This document shows positions 42,124 through 50,308 of a stretch of DNA of 64,000 nt, one piece after another; position 1 is the first letter of the stretch; the number at the start of each line of letters is the position of its first letter. Source of the DNA: Actinomadura sp. K4S16 (GTDB lineage Bacteria > Actinomycetota > Actinomycetes > Streptosporangiales > Streptosporangiaceae); NCBI RefSeq assembly GCF_008327685.1, contig NZ_BDDE01000011.1, positions 124,001 through 188,000 on the forward strand, given 5' to 3'. Under the pieces are notes generated by a model, which ran no database searches, had not been told where the DNA came from, and worked only from the letters and a program-made list of their open reading frames with translations. The position numbers and the translations under genes were made by a program.

Positions 42124-43701
42124 GTGGTCGATTTATGGGAGTCCCAGTTGATCGCGGCCGCCTGGCTCGCCCAGGACGGTCCGGCCGGGGTGCCCCGCGG
42201 GTTCGGGACGCACGAGTTCGACCTCGGCTACGTCTACTGGCGCACTCCTCCGCCGGGCCGCTCCGGAGACGTCGGGTCCGGCCGGGTCGTCGTCGACCGG
42301 CTGAACGGGGAGCTGACGCACTGGCCCCTCGTTCCCGTGGAGGCCGTGGTCGAGCAGTACCGCGCCTTCCGCGAGCGCACACCGGCCGCGCCGCTGACCT
42401 GGGACCCCGTCGTGCAAGCCCGCCGCGACCGGGTGCGCGCACCGTTCCCGGAGAACGTCACCCGCCTGCGTCTCGGGGACGGGCGCCTGCGCACCGGTCG
42501 CAGCATGAAGGGCGACGGTGTGCCCAACCTGCATCCGCTCGTGCGCGGCATCCTCGACCGGTTGCCGGTCGAGTCCCGGACGCGCGGCAACGACCGCTGC
42601 TCGGAGGTGGCAGTGCTGTCCGACGTGATGCATGCCGAGGACGCCCGGCGGGCCGCGGCCGGCGAGCCGGCGCTGTCGGTCGATGAGGCGCGAGGCCGGC
42701 TGCTGCGCGGTGCGGACCTGGTGACGTACCGGGTCCGCGAGCCCGGCGACCCGCAGGACGGCCGGACCGCACCGCCGTGCGCCTCATGCCGGGCGCTGCT
42801 GGTCCGGCTGGGCCTCGCCCCTCGGCCGTTCGCCATCGACCCGGGTTCGGCCGCGCATGGCTTCGAGACGCTCACCGACGTTGAACGCGCCATGAGCGTG
42901 AGCCTCTACCCGCTCGGCGTCGAAGGCCGGGGCGAGTCGGTGCTCGCCCTCACCGACCTGGGCAAGGTGATGGCCATCGACCCGATCGGTGAATGGCACC
43001 TCGGCGACACCTTCGACGAGGCGCTCCACACGCTCGTCACCGGTCGGCTGCCGCGGCCGGTGCGCCCCGCCGACGGCCGTGGCCCCTCCTGGACCCCGTC
43101 GCCGGAGGAGCCCCCGGGCCTTGTCGGGCTGGGACCGCAGAAACGCCCTCTCGGAGCGGTGTTCTTCATGCCGCGGACGCCGTTCAACCTGCATTACGTG
43201 TGGCTTCCGGACATGCTGGGCCGCCTGGGGACGGATCCCGTGGCCAACCCGGTGTCCTCCCGCCTGTGGCAGGTCGGCGACTGGGGCGGAATGCACTGCG
43301 AGGCTTACGTCCTCGACCTCGACCACTACACCGCCCTCGTCCTCGTCTTCGGACTGTACGACTTCTTCGACCAGCGCGACGAGGCCGCCCGCGACGGGGT
43401 GCGGGGCGACGGGATGCCGCTGGTGTGCGCCTTCCGGGACGCGTGCGCCGCACTCACGCCGGATCTGGAGGTGGCCTTCCTGTACGCCGACCTGACGTTG
43501 GATCTGTTCCAGTTCATCGCCGAGCGGCAACTCGACGTCGGGACCCTGGACGGCGACGCCCTGCTCCGCGGCGGCTACGGCATGCTCTACCTCACCGACC
43601 TCATCGACTACGACGTGGCCCGCACCTTGGAGATCTGGCCACGCGAGGAAGTTCCGATCGAGGGCGGGCGACTCATCCTCGGGGACAGGTGGCCGGACTG
43701 A
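42124..43701 (+). CDS. Multidomain protein with YrhB-like and YwqJ-type deaminase domains
   Basis: This 525-residue soluble protein has a YrhB/Imm35-like N-terminus (about residues 1-85, RVVVDRLNGELTHWPL) and a YwqJ-type deaminase-like domain (about 125-230). The cytidine-deaminase-fold signature is intact: C159-S-E161 and C219-A-S-C222. A segment near residues 245-305 (PIGEWHLGDTFDEALHTL) resembles SUKH families, and a novel C-terminal part follows (about 380-525). YwqJ domains occur mostly in polymorphic toxins, while the other two are immunity-type folds. There is no signal peptide or secretion leader. The gene is coupled to the next one by TGATG. Confidence 0.65.
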   Translation: MVDLWESQLIAAAWLAQDGPAGVPRGFGTHEFDLGYVYWRTPPPGRSGDVGSGRVVVDRLNGELTHWPLVPVEAVVEQYRAFRERTPAAPLTWDPVVQARRDRVRAPFPENVTRLRLGDGRLRTGRSMKGDGVPNLHPLVRGILDRLPVESRTRGNDRCSEVAVLSDVMHAEDARRAAAGEPALSVDEARGRLLRGADLVTYRVREPGDPQDGRTAPPCASCRALLVRLGLAPRPFAIDPGSAAHGFETLTDVERAMSVSLYPLGVEGRGESVLALTDLGKVMAIDPIGEWHLGDTFDEALHTLVTGRLPRPVRPADGRGPSWTPSPEEPPGLVGLGPQKRPLGAVFFMPRTPFNLHYVWLPDMLGRLGTDPVANPVSSRLWQVGDWGGMHCEAYVLDLDHYTALVLVFGLYDFFDQRDEAARDGVRGDGMPLVCAFRDACAALTPDLEVAFLYADLTLDLFQFIAERQLDVGTLDGDALLRGGYGMLYLTDLIDYDVARTLEIWPREEVPIEGGRLILGDRWPD

Positions 43702-45020
43702 TGGACGCGTCCGAGCCCGACCCGGTACTGGCGCGGTCGTGGAAGCACCTGCGCCGGAAGCTCCTCAAACGCGTTCCGCGCGAGGACCGCGACCATCTCG
43801 AGGCCCTCGCGCTGGACCTGATCGCGTCGGCGAGGCGGCACAGGCCGACGGGTGAGATCGACAGCGAGGAGCCCACCGACCGTCTGGCGATCGGCGTGGA
43901 GACCGCCGCCACGCTCGCCAGGCAGGGGACGACCGATCTCGAGGTGCTCGCGGCGGCCGCCACGCTTCCCTGGTACGACAGCGGTCTGGGGGCCCGGCCT
44001 TACTATCTGAACAACCTCCCCCCGCTCACCTGGCCCTTGGCCATGACTCTGGCGATGGCGCGGCCGTACAGCCCGACGCGCGGAGATCCGCCATGGCTCC
44101 GGACCCTGAACGTGCATCGGCTTCGCGGGCTTCCGCCGGAGCTGCGCACCGCCGCCGTCGTCGCGCGGGCCCGTCCGTCCGAGCGGTTCGGCGACTACCA
44201 CATGCGTGTGCCCGGCCTCGACCCGAGCCTCCTGGGGTACGTCGCGGAAGCCCGCGGCCTCGTCTACCTCGTGCGCTGGGACGTCCCGGCGGACGCGATC
44301 CGCCCGGTGGAACCGCCGATCAACTATCCGGGCGACACCGGATATCGCCGGCCGTACGCGGAGCCGGGTTGGCTGGTCGACAGGGTCAGCCGTGAAGTCC
44401 GGACCGTCGAGTTGCGGTGGCTCCACCTGTCCCGCCTCTGGGCTACGCCGCTGCCGCCCGGGTGGCGGCCGGCCGATCGGCCGGCGGTCGTGGACGGTCT
44501 CGCCGCCGACCTCGCCACACTGCTGCCGGAGCCGCTGCACACCGCGCTCGGACCCGTCATGCGCGAGGTCACCGAACGCTACGCGAGCGTGCTGACCACA
44601 GAAGCCTGGCCCGAGTTCCTCGGCGCCTGGCAGACCGGCCGGCACACGGTAGGGCTGCTGGCCGGCGCCGGCTGCGCCGACCCGGAACCGCTCACCGCGG
44701 CCCTCCTGGCCGCCTGCGGCACGGCCCCCGCCGACACGCTCGTCGACGACGGCTCCCCGCTGTGGCGGACCCCGGCCGGCGCCCAGGCGAGGACGGCCCG
44801 CCCCGCCGAGCCCGAAACGGACACCCCCGAGGCCGCGGCACGGGCCGAGCGCCTTGCCGCGGCCCCCGCGCCGTTGCGCGCCCTGGTCTTCGCCAACGCG
44901 TGGGCCCGGCGACAGGCCGAGACGGGACTGTTCGGTACCACACCACCCGCCCGCACCCGCGAGCTCGACGCGTTGGCGCCCCTCGTCCGCGACCTGCCCG
45001 CCTTCCACCGGTTCGTCTGA
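43701..45020 (+). CDS. Unknown protein coupled to the deaminase-domain gene
   Basis: I do not recognise this 439-residue soluble protein. The N-terminal 90 residues are helical and charged (KHLRRKLLKRVPREDRDHLE). The middle contains Trp/Tyr-rich segments (WYDSGLGARPYYLNNLPPL, about residue 95). Further short motifs are EPPINYPGDTGYRRPY and VRTVELRWLHLSRLW. There is no membrane helix or Cys/His cluster. ATG 43701 overlaps the previous stop (TGATG), so the two proteins are probably made together and may interact. Confidence 0.55.
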   Translation: MDASEPDPVLARSWKHLRRKLLKRVPREDRDHLEALALDLIASARRHRPTGEIDSEEPTDRLAIGVETAATLARQGTTDLEVLAAAATLPWYDSGLGARPYYLNNLPPLTWPLAMTLAMARPYSPTRGDPPWLRTLNVHRLRGLPPELRTAAVVARARPSERFGDYHMRVPGLDPSLLGYVAEARGLVYLVRWDVPADAIRPVEPPINYPGDTGYRRPYAEPGWLVDRVSREVRTVELRWLHLSRLWATPLPPGWRPADRPAVVDGLAADLATLLPEPLHTALGPVMREVTERYASVLTTEAWPEFLGAWQTGRHTVGLLAGAGCADPEPLTAALLAACGTAPADTLVDDGSPLWRTPAGAQARTARPAEPETDTPEAAARAERLAAAPAPLRALVFANAWARRQAETGLFGTTPPARTRELDALAPLVRDLPAFHRFV

Positions 45021-45087
45021 GCCAGGGAGAGGCCCCGCCATCCGGGGCGGCGTCGCCGGCGAACCGGTCGCGCCCGCGCGTCGCGGT

Positions 45088-45115
45088 TTGCCGGGGGCCC
45101 CGGCGTCCATAGGGT
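45088..45115 (+). promoter_or_regulatory. Promoter upstream of the selB-like gene
   Basis: TTGCCG (45088-45093) and TAGGGT (45110-45115) have a 16-base spacer. GTG 45124 follows the -10 by eight bases, so a message starting there would be nearly leaderless. Confidence 0.45.
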
Positions 45116-45123
45116 TGCCTTTC

Positions 45124-45216
45124 GTGGACCTTCGTCTGCGCAACCCCCGCATCGCCTTCCCCCGCACGGCCCGTCCTTGTGAGGCCACCGGCGTTCCGGC
45201 CCGGAAAGGACGCTGA
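45124..45216 (+). CDS. Putative 30-residue leader ORF coupled to selB
   Basis: GTG 45124 opens a 30-codon basic ORF (RLRNPRIAFPRTARP is part of it, and it ends ARKGR) whose TGA overlaps the ATG of the selB-like gene as TGATG. Its start fits the -10 spacing of a nearly leaderless transcript. AAAGGA inside it is the ribosome-binding site of the next gene. It may be a true small gene, a translational-coupling device or a remnant. Evidence is positional only. Confidence 0.35.
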   Translation: MDLRLRNPRIAFPRTARPCEATGVPARKGR

Positions 45217-46979
45217 TGCAGGTCGTCACCACCGCCGGTCACGGTGGCCACGGCAAGTCGGCGCTCGTGCGCGCCCTCACCGGCAGCGAGCCCGGCGAGC
45301 CCGGCGCCTGGACGGAGCTGCCCTCGGGGCGGCGCGTCGCGTTCGTGGACGCCCCGGGAGACGAGCGGTCCGTCCCGGAGATGCTCGCCGGGGCGGCGTC
45401 CGCCTCCGCCGTCCTGCTCGCCGTCGCCGCCGACGAGGGGTGGATGCCGCAGACGCGGGAGCACCTGGAGGCCCTCGGCGCGCTCGGCGCCCGGTTCGGG
45501 GTCGTCGCGGTCACCAAGGCCGACGCCGCAGACCCGAAGCCCGCGCTGCGCCAGATCCGCGAGCGGCTCGCCGAGACGGCGCTGAAGGGCGCGGAGGCCG
45601 TCGCGGTCAGCGCCGACACCGGCGCCGGGATGGTCGAGCTGGCCGCCGCGCTCGACCGCCTCACCGGGCGGCTGCCCGTGCCCGACCCGGCCGCCCCGGT
45701 GCGGCTCTGGGCGGACCGGGCGTTCACCGCCGGGCGGCAGACCGTCATCGCGGGCACCCTCACCGCCGGGACCGTGGCCGTGGGCGACGAGCTGCTCCTC
45801 ATGCCCGCCGGCGAGCGCGTCCGCGTCCGGACGATCGGTTGCGCCGGCGAGCCCCGCGAGTCGGTCGGCGGCGTCTCCCGCGTGGTGCTGACGCTGCGGG
45901 ACGCCGGGCGCGTCGACCCCGGCATGGCCCTGGTCACCCCCGGCGCCTGGACGCACACCACCAGCGTCGACGTCCGCACCCGCTTCGGCGAGGCGTCCGG
46001 CAGGCTCGCGCGGCGGATGACGCTGCACATCGGGTCGGCGGCCGTCCCGGTCCGGCTGCGGCCCCTCGGCCCCGACACCGCGCGCCTGACCCTGAACACC
46101 CGGCTCGCCCTGCACCTCGGCGACACCGGGCTCCTGCGCGACCCCGAGCGCCGCTCGATCGCCGGGGTGAGCGTCCTGGACGTCCGGCCGCCGACCCTCG
46201 TGCGGCGCGGCGCGGGCGCCGCCCGCGCGCGGGAGCTGGCGTCCTGGCCGGACCGCCCGGACGGCGCCCTCGTGCTCCGGCGGCACGGCGTGCTCCGCCG
46301 CTCGGAGCTGTCCCTCATGGGCTGCGCGCCGCCGGCGGACGCAGTCGCCCTGAACGGCGAATGGGTCGCCGACCCGGCGCACTGGCGGTCGCTGTTCGAG
46401 CGGCTCGCCGAGGAGACGTCCCGGCACGCCGCCGCGAGCCCCCGCGCCCCCGGGATCCCGCTGGAGACCGTCCGGCTGCGCCTCGGACTGCCCGCCCGGC
46501 AGCTCGTCGCCGCGCTCGTCCGGCCGCCGCTGCGCGTGGACGCCGGACGCGTCTACGGGCCCGCCCCGGGCCCCGCACCGGAGCGGGTGGCCGAGCCGCC
46601 GCCCGCGGCCGTCGCCGCGGAACCGCCGCCGCCCTGGGCCGCCGCCGTGGAGCGGCTCCGCGCCGACCTCGCCGACGCCCCCTTCCGGCCGCCCAGCGCC
46701 GAGCGCCTCGAAGAGCTGGGCCTCACCGGCGACGTGCTCGCCGGCGCGCAGAACGCGGGCGCCGTCCTGAAGATCGGCGACGGCCTCGTGCTGCTCCCGG
46801 GCGCCGACCGGGAGGCGCTGCGGGTGCTGTCCGCCCTGCCGCAGCCGTTCACCCCCGCCCAGGCCGGCGAGGCCCTCGGGACCGGCCGCGACGCCGCCGT
46901 CGCCCTGCTGCGCCACCTCGACCGCCTCGGGCTGACCGAGCGCCGCCAGGGCGAAAACCGGTTGAACCGGGACGGGTGA
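45216..46979 (+). CDS. selB: SelB-like selenocysteine elongation factor with a defective GTPase core
   Basis: SelB is the EF-Tu-like factor that brings Sec-tRNA to UGA codons with a downstream SECIS element. This 587-residue protein keeps the P-loop (GHGGHGKS, residues 8-15), TKAD (about 100-103), two beta-barrel domains and C-terminal winged helices for mRNA binding. The G3 motif reads DAPGDE (45-50) instead of DxPGHE, and only about 30 residues separate the P-loop from it, so the switch I segment with the G2 Thr is deleted. GTP hydrolysis as in normal SelB is unlikely. ATG 45216 follows AAAGGA with five bases of spacing. Confidence 0.82.
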   Translation: MQVVTTAGHGGHGKSALVRALTGSEPGEPGAWTELPSGRRVAFVDAPGDERSVPEMLAGAASASAVLLAVAADEGWMPQTREHLEALGALGARFGVVAVTKADAADPKPALRQIRERLAETALKGAEAVAVSADTGAGMVELAAALDRLTGRLPVPDPAAPVRLWADRAFTAGRQTVIAGTLTAGTVAVGDELLLMPAGERVRVRTIGCAGEPRESVGGVSRVVLTLRDAGRVDPGMALVTPGAWTHTTSVDVRTRFGEASGRLARRMTLHIGSAAVPVRLRPLGPDTARLTLNTRLALHLGDTGLLRDPERRSIAGVSVLDVRPPTLVRRGAGAARARELASWPDRPDGALVLRRHGVLRRSELSLMGCAPPADAVALNGEWVADPAHWRSLFERLAEETSRHAAASPRAPGIPLETVRLRLGLPARQLVAALVRPPLRVDAGRVYGPAPGPAPERVAEPPPAAVAAEPPPPWAAAVERLRADLADAPFRPPSAERLEELGLTGDVLAGAQNAGAVLKIGDGLVLLPGADREALRVLSALPQPFTPAQAGEALGTGRDAAVALLRHLDRLGLTERRQGENRLNRDG

Positions 46980-47027
46980 CTCTGGCGTCATAGATCGCGG
47001 TCCGGTTCCGTCGATCAAGGAGAGGGA

Positions 47028-48221
47028 ATGCCGTACCAGACCCTGAAGGGCGGCCGCGTCCCGATCCGGATGTGGACCGACCCCGCCACCGTCGAGGACC
47101 TCGCCCTCGACCAGCTACGCAACGTCTCCGCCCTGCCGTGGGTGGAGGGCCTCGCGGTGATGCCCGACGTCCACTACGGCAAGGGCGCCACCGTCGGCTC
47201 GGTGATCGCGATGAGGGACGCGGTGTCCCCGGCCGCCGTCGGCGTCGACATCGGCTGCGGGATGACCGCCGCGAAGTCGTCGCTCACCGTCGAGGACATG
47301 CCCGACGACCTGTCCGGGCTGCGCTCGCGGCTGGAGAAGGCGATCCCCGTCGGGCGCGGCTCGCACAAGACCGCCGTCGACCCGTCCGCGCTGCCGGGCC
47401 TGAAGGAGCGCGGCTGGTACGACTTCTGGAAGGCGTTCGACGACCTGCACCCGGCGGTGCGGGCCCGCCTCGGCCGCGCCCGCTCGCAGATGGGCACGCT
47501 CGGCGGCGGCAACCACTTCCTGGAGCTGTGCGCGGACGACGACGGCGCGATCTGGCTCGTCCTGCACTCGGGGTCGCGCAACATCGGCAACGAGCTGGCC
47601 GAGCACCACATCGAGGCCGCCCGCAGGCTCCCGCACAACCAGGACCTGCCGGACGGCGACCTCGCCGTGTTCCTCACCGGCACCGCCAAGATGGACGCCT
47701 ACCGGCACGACCTGTTCTGGGCGCAGGAGTACGCGCGCCGCAACCGCGCCGTCATGCTGGCCCTCGCGCAGAACGTCGTGACGAAGCGGTTCGGGGAGAA
47801 GCGCTGCCGGTGGGACCAGGTCATCTCCTGCCACCACAACTACGTGGCGGAGGAGGAGTACGGAGGTGTCGAGCTGCTCGTCACCCGCAAGGGCGCGATC
47901 CGCGCGGGCGCCGGCGACCTCGGGATCATCCCGGGCTCCATGGCGACCGGCACCTACATCGTCCGCGGCCTCGGCAACGAGACGGCCTACAACTCGGCCT
48001 CGCACGGCGCGGGCCGCCGGATGAGCCGCAACAAGGCGCGCAAGAGCTTCACCGTGGACGACCTCGTCGAGCAGACCCGGGGCGTCGAGTGCCGCAAGGA
48101 CAGCGGCGTCATCGACGAGATCCCCGGCGCCTACAAGGACCTGGAGACGGTGATCGAGGCCCAGTCCGACCTCGTCGAGGTCGTGGCGCACCTCCGCCAG
48201 CTCATCTGCGTCAAGGGCTGA
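47028..48221 (+). CDS. rtcB: RNA-splicing ligase RtcB
   Basis: RtcB joins RNA 2',3'-cyclic phosphate or 3'-phosphate ends to 5'-OH ends using GTP and Mn. This 397-residue protein has all family signatures: MPDVHYGKGATVGSV, VDIGCGM, LGGGNHFLE, HSGSRNIG, CHHNYVAEE, SMATGTYIV and the guanylated His region SHGAGRRMSR. The start ATG 47028 is preceded by GGAGAGGG. No RtcA or archease gene is adjacent. It follows the selB-like gene by 48 bases. Confidence 0.95.
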   Translation: MPYQTLKGGRVPIRMWTDPATVEDLALDQLRNVSALPWVEGLAVMPDVHYGKGATVGSVIAMRDAVSPAAVGVDIGCGMTAAKSSLTVEDMPDDLSGLRSRLEKAIPVGRGSHKTAVDPSALPGLKERGWYDFWKAFDDLHPAVRARLGRARSQMGTLGGGNHFLELCADDDGAIWLVLHSGSRNIGNELAEHHIEAARRLPHNQDLPDGDLAVFLTGTAKMDAYRHDLFWAQEYARRNRAVMLALAQNVVTKRFGEKRCRWDQVISCHHNYVAEEEYGGVELLVTRKGAIRAGAGDLGIIPGSMATGTYIVRGLGNETAYNSASHGAGRRMSRNKARKSFTVDDLVEQTRGVECRKDSGVIDEIPGAYKDLETVIEAQSDLVEVVAHLRQLICVKG

Positions 48222-48234
48222 CGGCACGCGAGCC

Positions 48235-48275
48235 GGCGGTCCGGCGCCCCGCCCCACGCGGGACGCCGGACCGCC
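48235..48275. terminator. 12-bp stem terminator between rtcB and the glycosidase-like gene
   Basis: GGCGGTCCGGCG (48235-48246) pairs with CGCCGGACCGCC (48264-48275) around a 17-base, partly self-pairing loop. It lies between two convergent genes. Confidence 0.7.
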
Positions 48276-48280
48276 GTCCC

Positions 48281-49075
48281 CTACATCAGCAGGTCGGACT
48301 GGTTGTCGTAGGCGTCCACGTACTCGGCGTGCGTCATGGCGTAGGGGGCGATGTTGAAGTAGCACGACCACCGCAGCGGGACGCCGAGCAGGGAGCGCTC
48401 GCGGCCCCAGTCGGTGACCGACCGCATCCACTGGGCGGACTTGGTGACCGGCCAGGAGGCGTCGACGCCCCATTCGCTGAGCCCCAGGGGCACCCCCAGG
48501 GAGTCGGCGAACTGGCACGCCCGCCGCGTGCGCACGTCCATCGGAGGGGCGTCCGCGGTGGCGGTGATCTCGCCGATCGGGTACTCGTCGATCCCGATGA
48601 AGTCGACCAGGCCCGTGGGCGGCCAGTAGTAGCGCAGCGCCGACCGCGAATCGGAGTACGGGAGGTTGCACGAGTAGTTGCTGTAGCAGACCCCCACCTT
48701 CACCCCGGCCGAGCGGAACGGCGGCGCCGACCGCTTGTAGAGGTTGATGAAGTCGGGGCCGCTCATGTTGTCGACCGGCTGGTGGTAGATGATCACGTCG
48801 ACCACGGCGCCCGTGGCGATGATGTCGTTCGCGAGCGACTGCAGCGTCGTCAGCGGTGTCGTCATCGTCGGCTTGATGCTGTAGACGCTCTTGCGCACGC
48901 CCAGGTCGTGGCGCAGCTGCGAGGTGGCCACCGTGGACGGCGGGGCGCCGTCGTAGCACCGGCGGACCGGCAGCGGCCGTCCGGTGAGCGTCTCGAACGC
49001 GCTGATCGCCTGCTGCCACGTCTGGCCGCTCGTCGGGTTGACGGCCGCGCCGACGAGCGGCCAGAGGTCGGTCAT
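48281..49075 (-). CDS. TIM-barrel glycoside-hydrolase-like protein without a signal peptide
   Basis: This 264-residue protein has short motifs of glycoside hydrolases of clan A: DVIIYHQPVDN (where GH26 has a His-Glu-Pro-Glu motif), FIGIDEYPIG and LGLSEWGVD, the last of which could carry the nucleophile. The acid/base Glu appears replaced by Gln, so hydrolysis is uncertain. There is no signal peptide, which is odd for a secreted glycosidase. ATG 49075 overlaps the stop of a 27-codon ORF as ATGA. The substrate is unknown. Confidence 0.6.
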   Translation of the reverse strand: MTDLWPLVGAAVNPTSGQTWQQAISAFETLTGRPLPVRRCYDGAPPSTVATSQLRHDLGVRKSVYSIKPTMTTPLTTLQSLANDIIATGAVVDVIIYHQPVDNMSGPDFINLYKRSAPPFRSAGVKVGVCYSNYSCNLPYSDSRSALRYYWPPTGLVDFIGIDEYPIGEITATADAPPMDVRTRRACQFADSLGVPLGLSEWGVDASWPVTKSAQWMRSVTDWGRERSLLGVPLRWSCYFNIAPYAMTHAEYVDAYDNQSDLLM

Positions 49076-49155
49076 GACCCGCCCCCCTCGGGCGGGACCG
49101 CGCGGTCGCGGTCCTCGGCCGTGGTCGCCCGGTCCTCGATCCTGATCCGGTTCAT
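49072..49155 (-). CDS. 27-residue small ORF coupled to the glycosidase-like gene
   Basis: ATG 49155 opens a 27-codon frame beginning MNRIRIEDRATTAEDRDR and ending in PEGGGS. Its TGA overlaps the next ATG. AAGGGGGG nine bases upstream is a strong ribosome-binding site. The strongly charged N-terminal half and Gly/Ser tail do not match a known family to me. A coupling leader or a peptide substrate for the partner protein are both possible. Confidence 0.5.
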   Translation of the reverse strand: MNRIRIEDRATTAEDRDRAVPPEGGGS

Positions 49156-49389
49156 GTGTACGTCCCCCCTTGAACCAGGAAATGGTGTCTTAAAGTAAAG
49201 AATGTTTCACGGAGGGTCGCCATGGTTCCGGTGGCCTTGTTTGGGTGTCCGCCCTGGTCAGGACTTCGTGGCCGCACCAGCACGGGGGCGCGCCGGGATG
49301 GCGCCGCAGGCCGTGCGGGAGCGGCGATGAGACGGCGGGGGAGGGGGCCCCGAGGATCCGCTGCCGCGCGGCGCGGCGCGGACCGGCCC
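49156..49389. other. Intergenic region with AT-rich divergent promoter patch
   Basis: This 234-base gap holds an AT-rich stretch near 49172-49212, very unlike its surroundings. It reads TTTACTTTAAG on the minus strand toward the small ORF. On the plus strand TAAAGT is followed by GGAGGG and ATG 49222. The plus-strand frame from 49222 runs into the antisense of the lipase gene, so I do not call it a gene. Confidence 0.5.
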
Positions 49390-50202
49390 CTACGCCTCCG
49401 GCAGCACCCGGTCGATGAAGGCGGTGACGTCGGCGAGGACCTCGTCGCGGTTGGTCTCGTTGAAGACCTCGTGGCGGGCGCCCGGGTAGAGCCGCTCGGT
49501 GAGGTCGTCCCCGCGGACCGCGTCGATGCCGACGCGGGTGTCGCGCGGCCGGACGAGCTCGTCGGCGTCGCCGTGGACGTAGAAGGTGGGCAGCGCGCCC
49601 AGCGAGCCGTGCTCGTTGACGCGGCGGAGCGCGGTGTCGAGCGCCCGGACGGTGGGCTTCTTGAACGGCCCGTGCCAGATCAGGGGGTCCTCGGTGTAGG
49701 CCTTCCCGACGGCCGGGTCGCGCGAGAGCGTGGCGGTGTCGATCGGCTCGTCCGGCATCTCGTCGCGGGGGAGCAGCTCCTCGACGACGTGCCAGCGGCC
49801 GAGGACCGGGCCGGACAGCACCAGCGCGGCGAGGCCGCCGCCGTGGAGCTGGGCGTAGCGGGTGGCGATCAGGCCGCCCATGGAGTGGCCGATCATGATG
49901 ACGGGCAGTCCCGGGTGGTCGCCGCGGGCCGCCTCCACGACCGTGTGCACGTCGGCGACGACGTCCTCGAAGTCCTCGACCAGCACCCGTTCGCCGGCCG
50001 AGCGGCCGTGGCCCAGGTGGTCCGGGCCGCAGACGACGGCCCCGTGCCGGACCAGGACGTCCGCGACGTGGTCGTACCGGCCGAGGTGCTCGCCGTAGCC
50101 GTGCACGAGCACCGCGACGTAGCGCGGCTCGCCGTCCGCCCAGATCCGGGCGGTGACCGCCCCCCGCGTGCCCGCGAACTCCCACTCCCGCGACGTCGCC
50201 AC
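49390..50202 (-). CDS. Alpha/beta hydrolase, monoacylglycerol-lipase-like
   Basis: This 270-residue cytosolic enzyme matches the Hydrolase_4 family. The HGYGEHLGRYDHVAD motif forms the oxyanion region, the nucleophile is in GHSMGG (about residue 105), the acid in VHGDADELVRP and the His in ARHEVFNE. It should hydrolyse monoglycerides or lysophospholipids. GTG 50202 follows AAGGAGG with five bases of spacing, so the longer upstream frame is not used. Confidence 0.9.
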   Translation of the reverse strand: MATSREWEFAGTRGAVTARIWADGEPRYVAVLVHGYGEHLGRYDHVADVLVRHGAVVCGPDHLGHGRSAGERVLVEDFEDVVADVHTVVEAARGDHPGLPVIMIGHSMGGLIATRYAQLHGGGLAALVLSGPVLGRWHVVEELLPRDEMPDEPIDTATLSRDPAVGKAYTEDPLIWHGPFKKPTVRALDTALRRVNEHGSLGALPTFYVHGDADELVRPRDTRVGIDAVRGDDLTERLYPGARHEVFNETNRDEVLADVTAFIDRVLPEA

Positions 50203-50308
50203 CCCGGCCTCCTTGATCTTCGTCCGACGCCACCGTCTCCCGCGGTGGATCAAATCGTCAACCACCGGAATAGGCTGGAGTGCAAGACCGCAACAGGAAG
50301 GGGTGCCC

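Noticed and set aside
43608..47018. 1136-codon open frame on the minus strand
   Set aside because: It is antisense to the unknown protein, the selB-like gene and their spacer, and has no recognisable domain.
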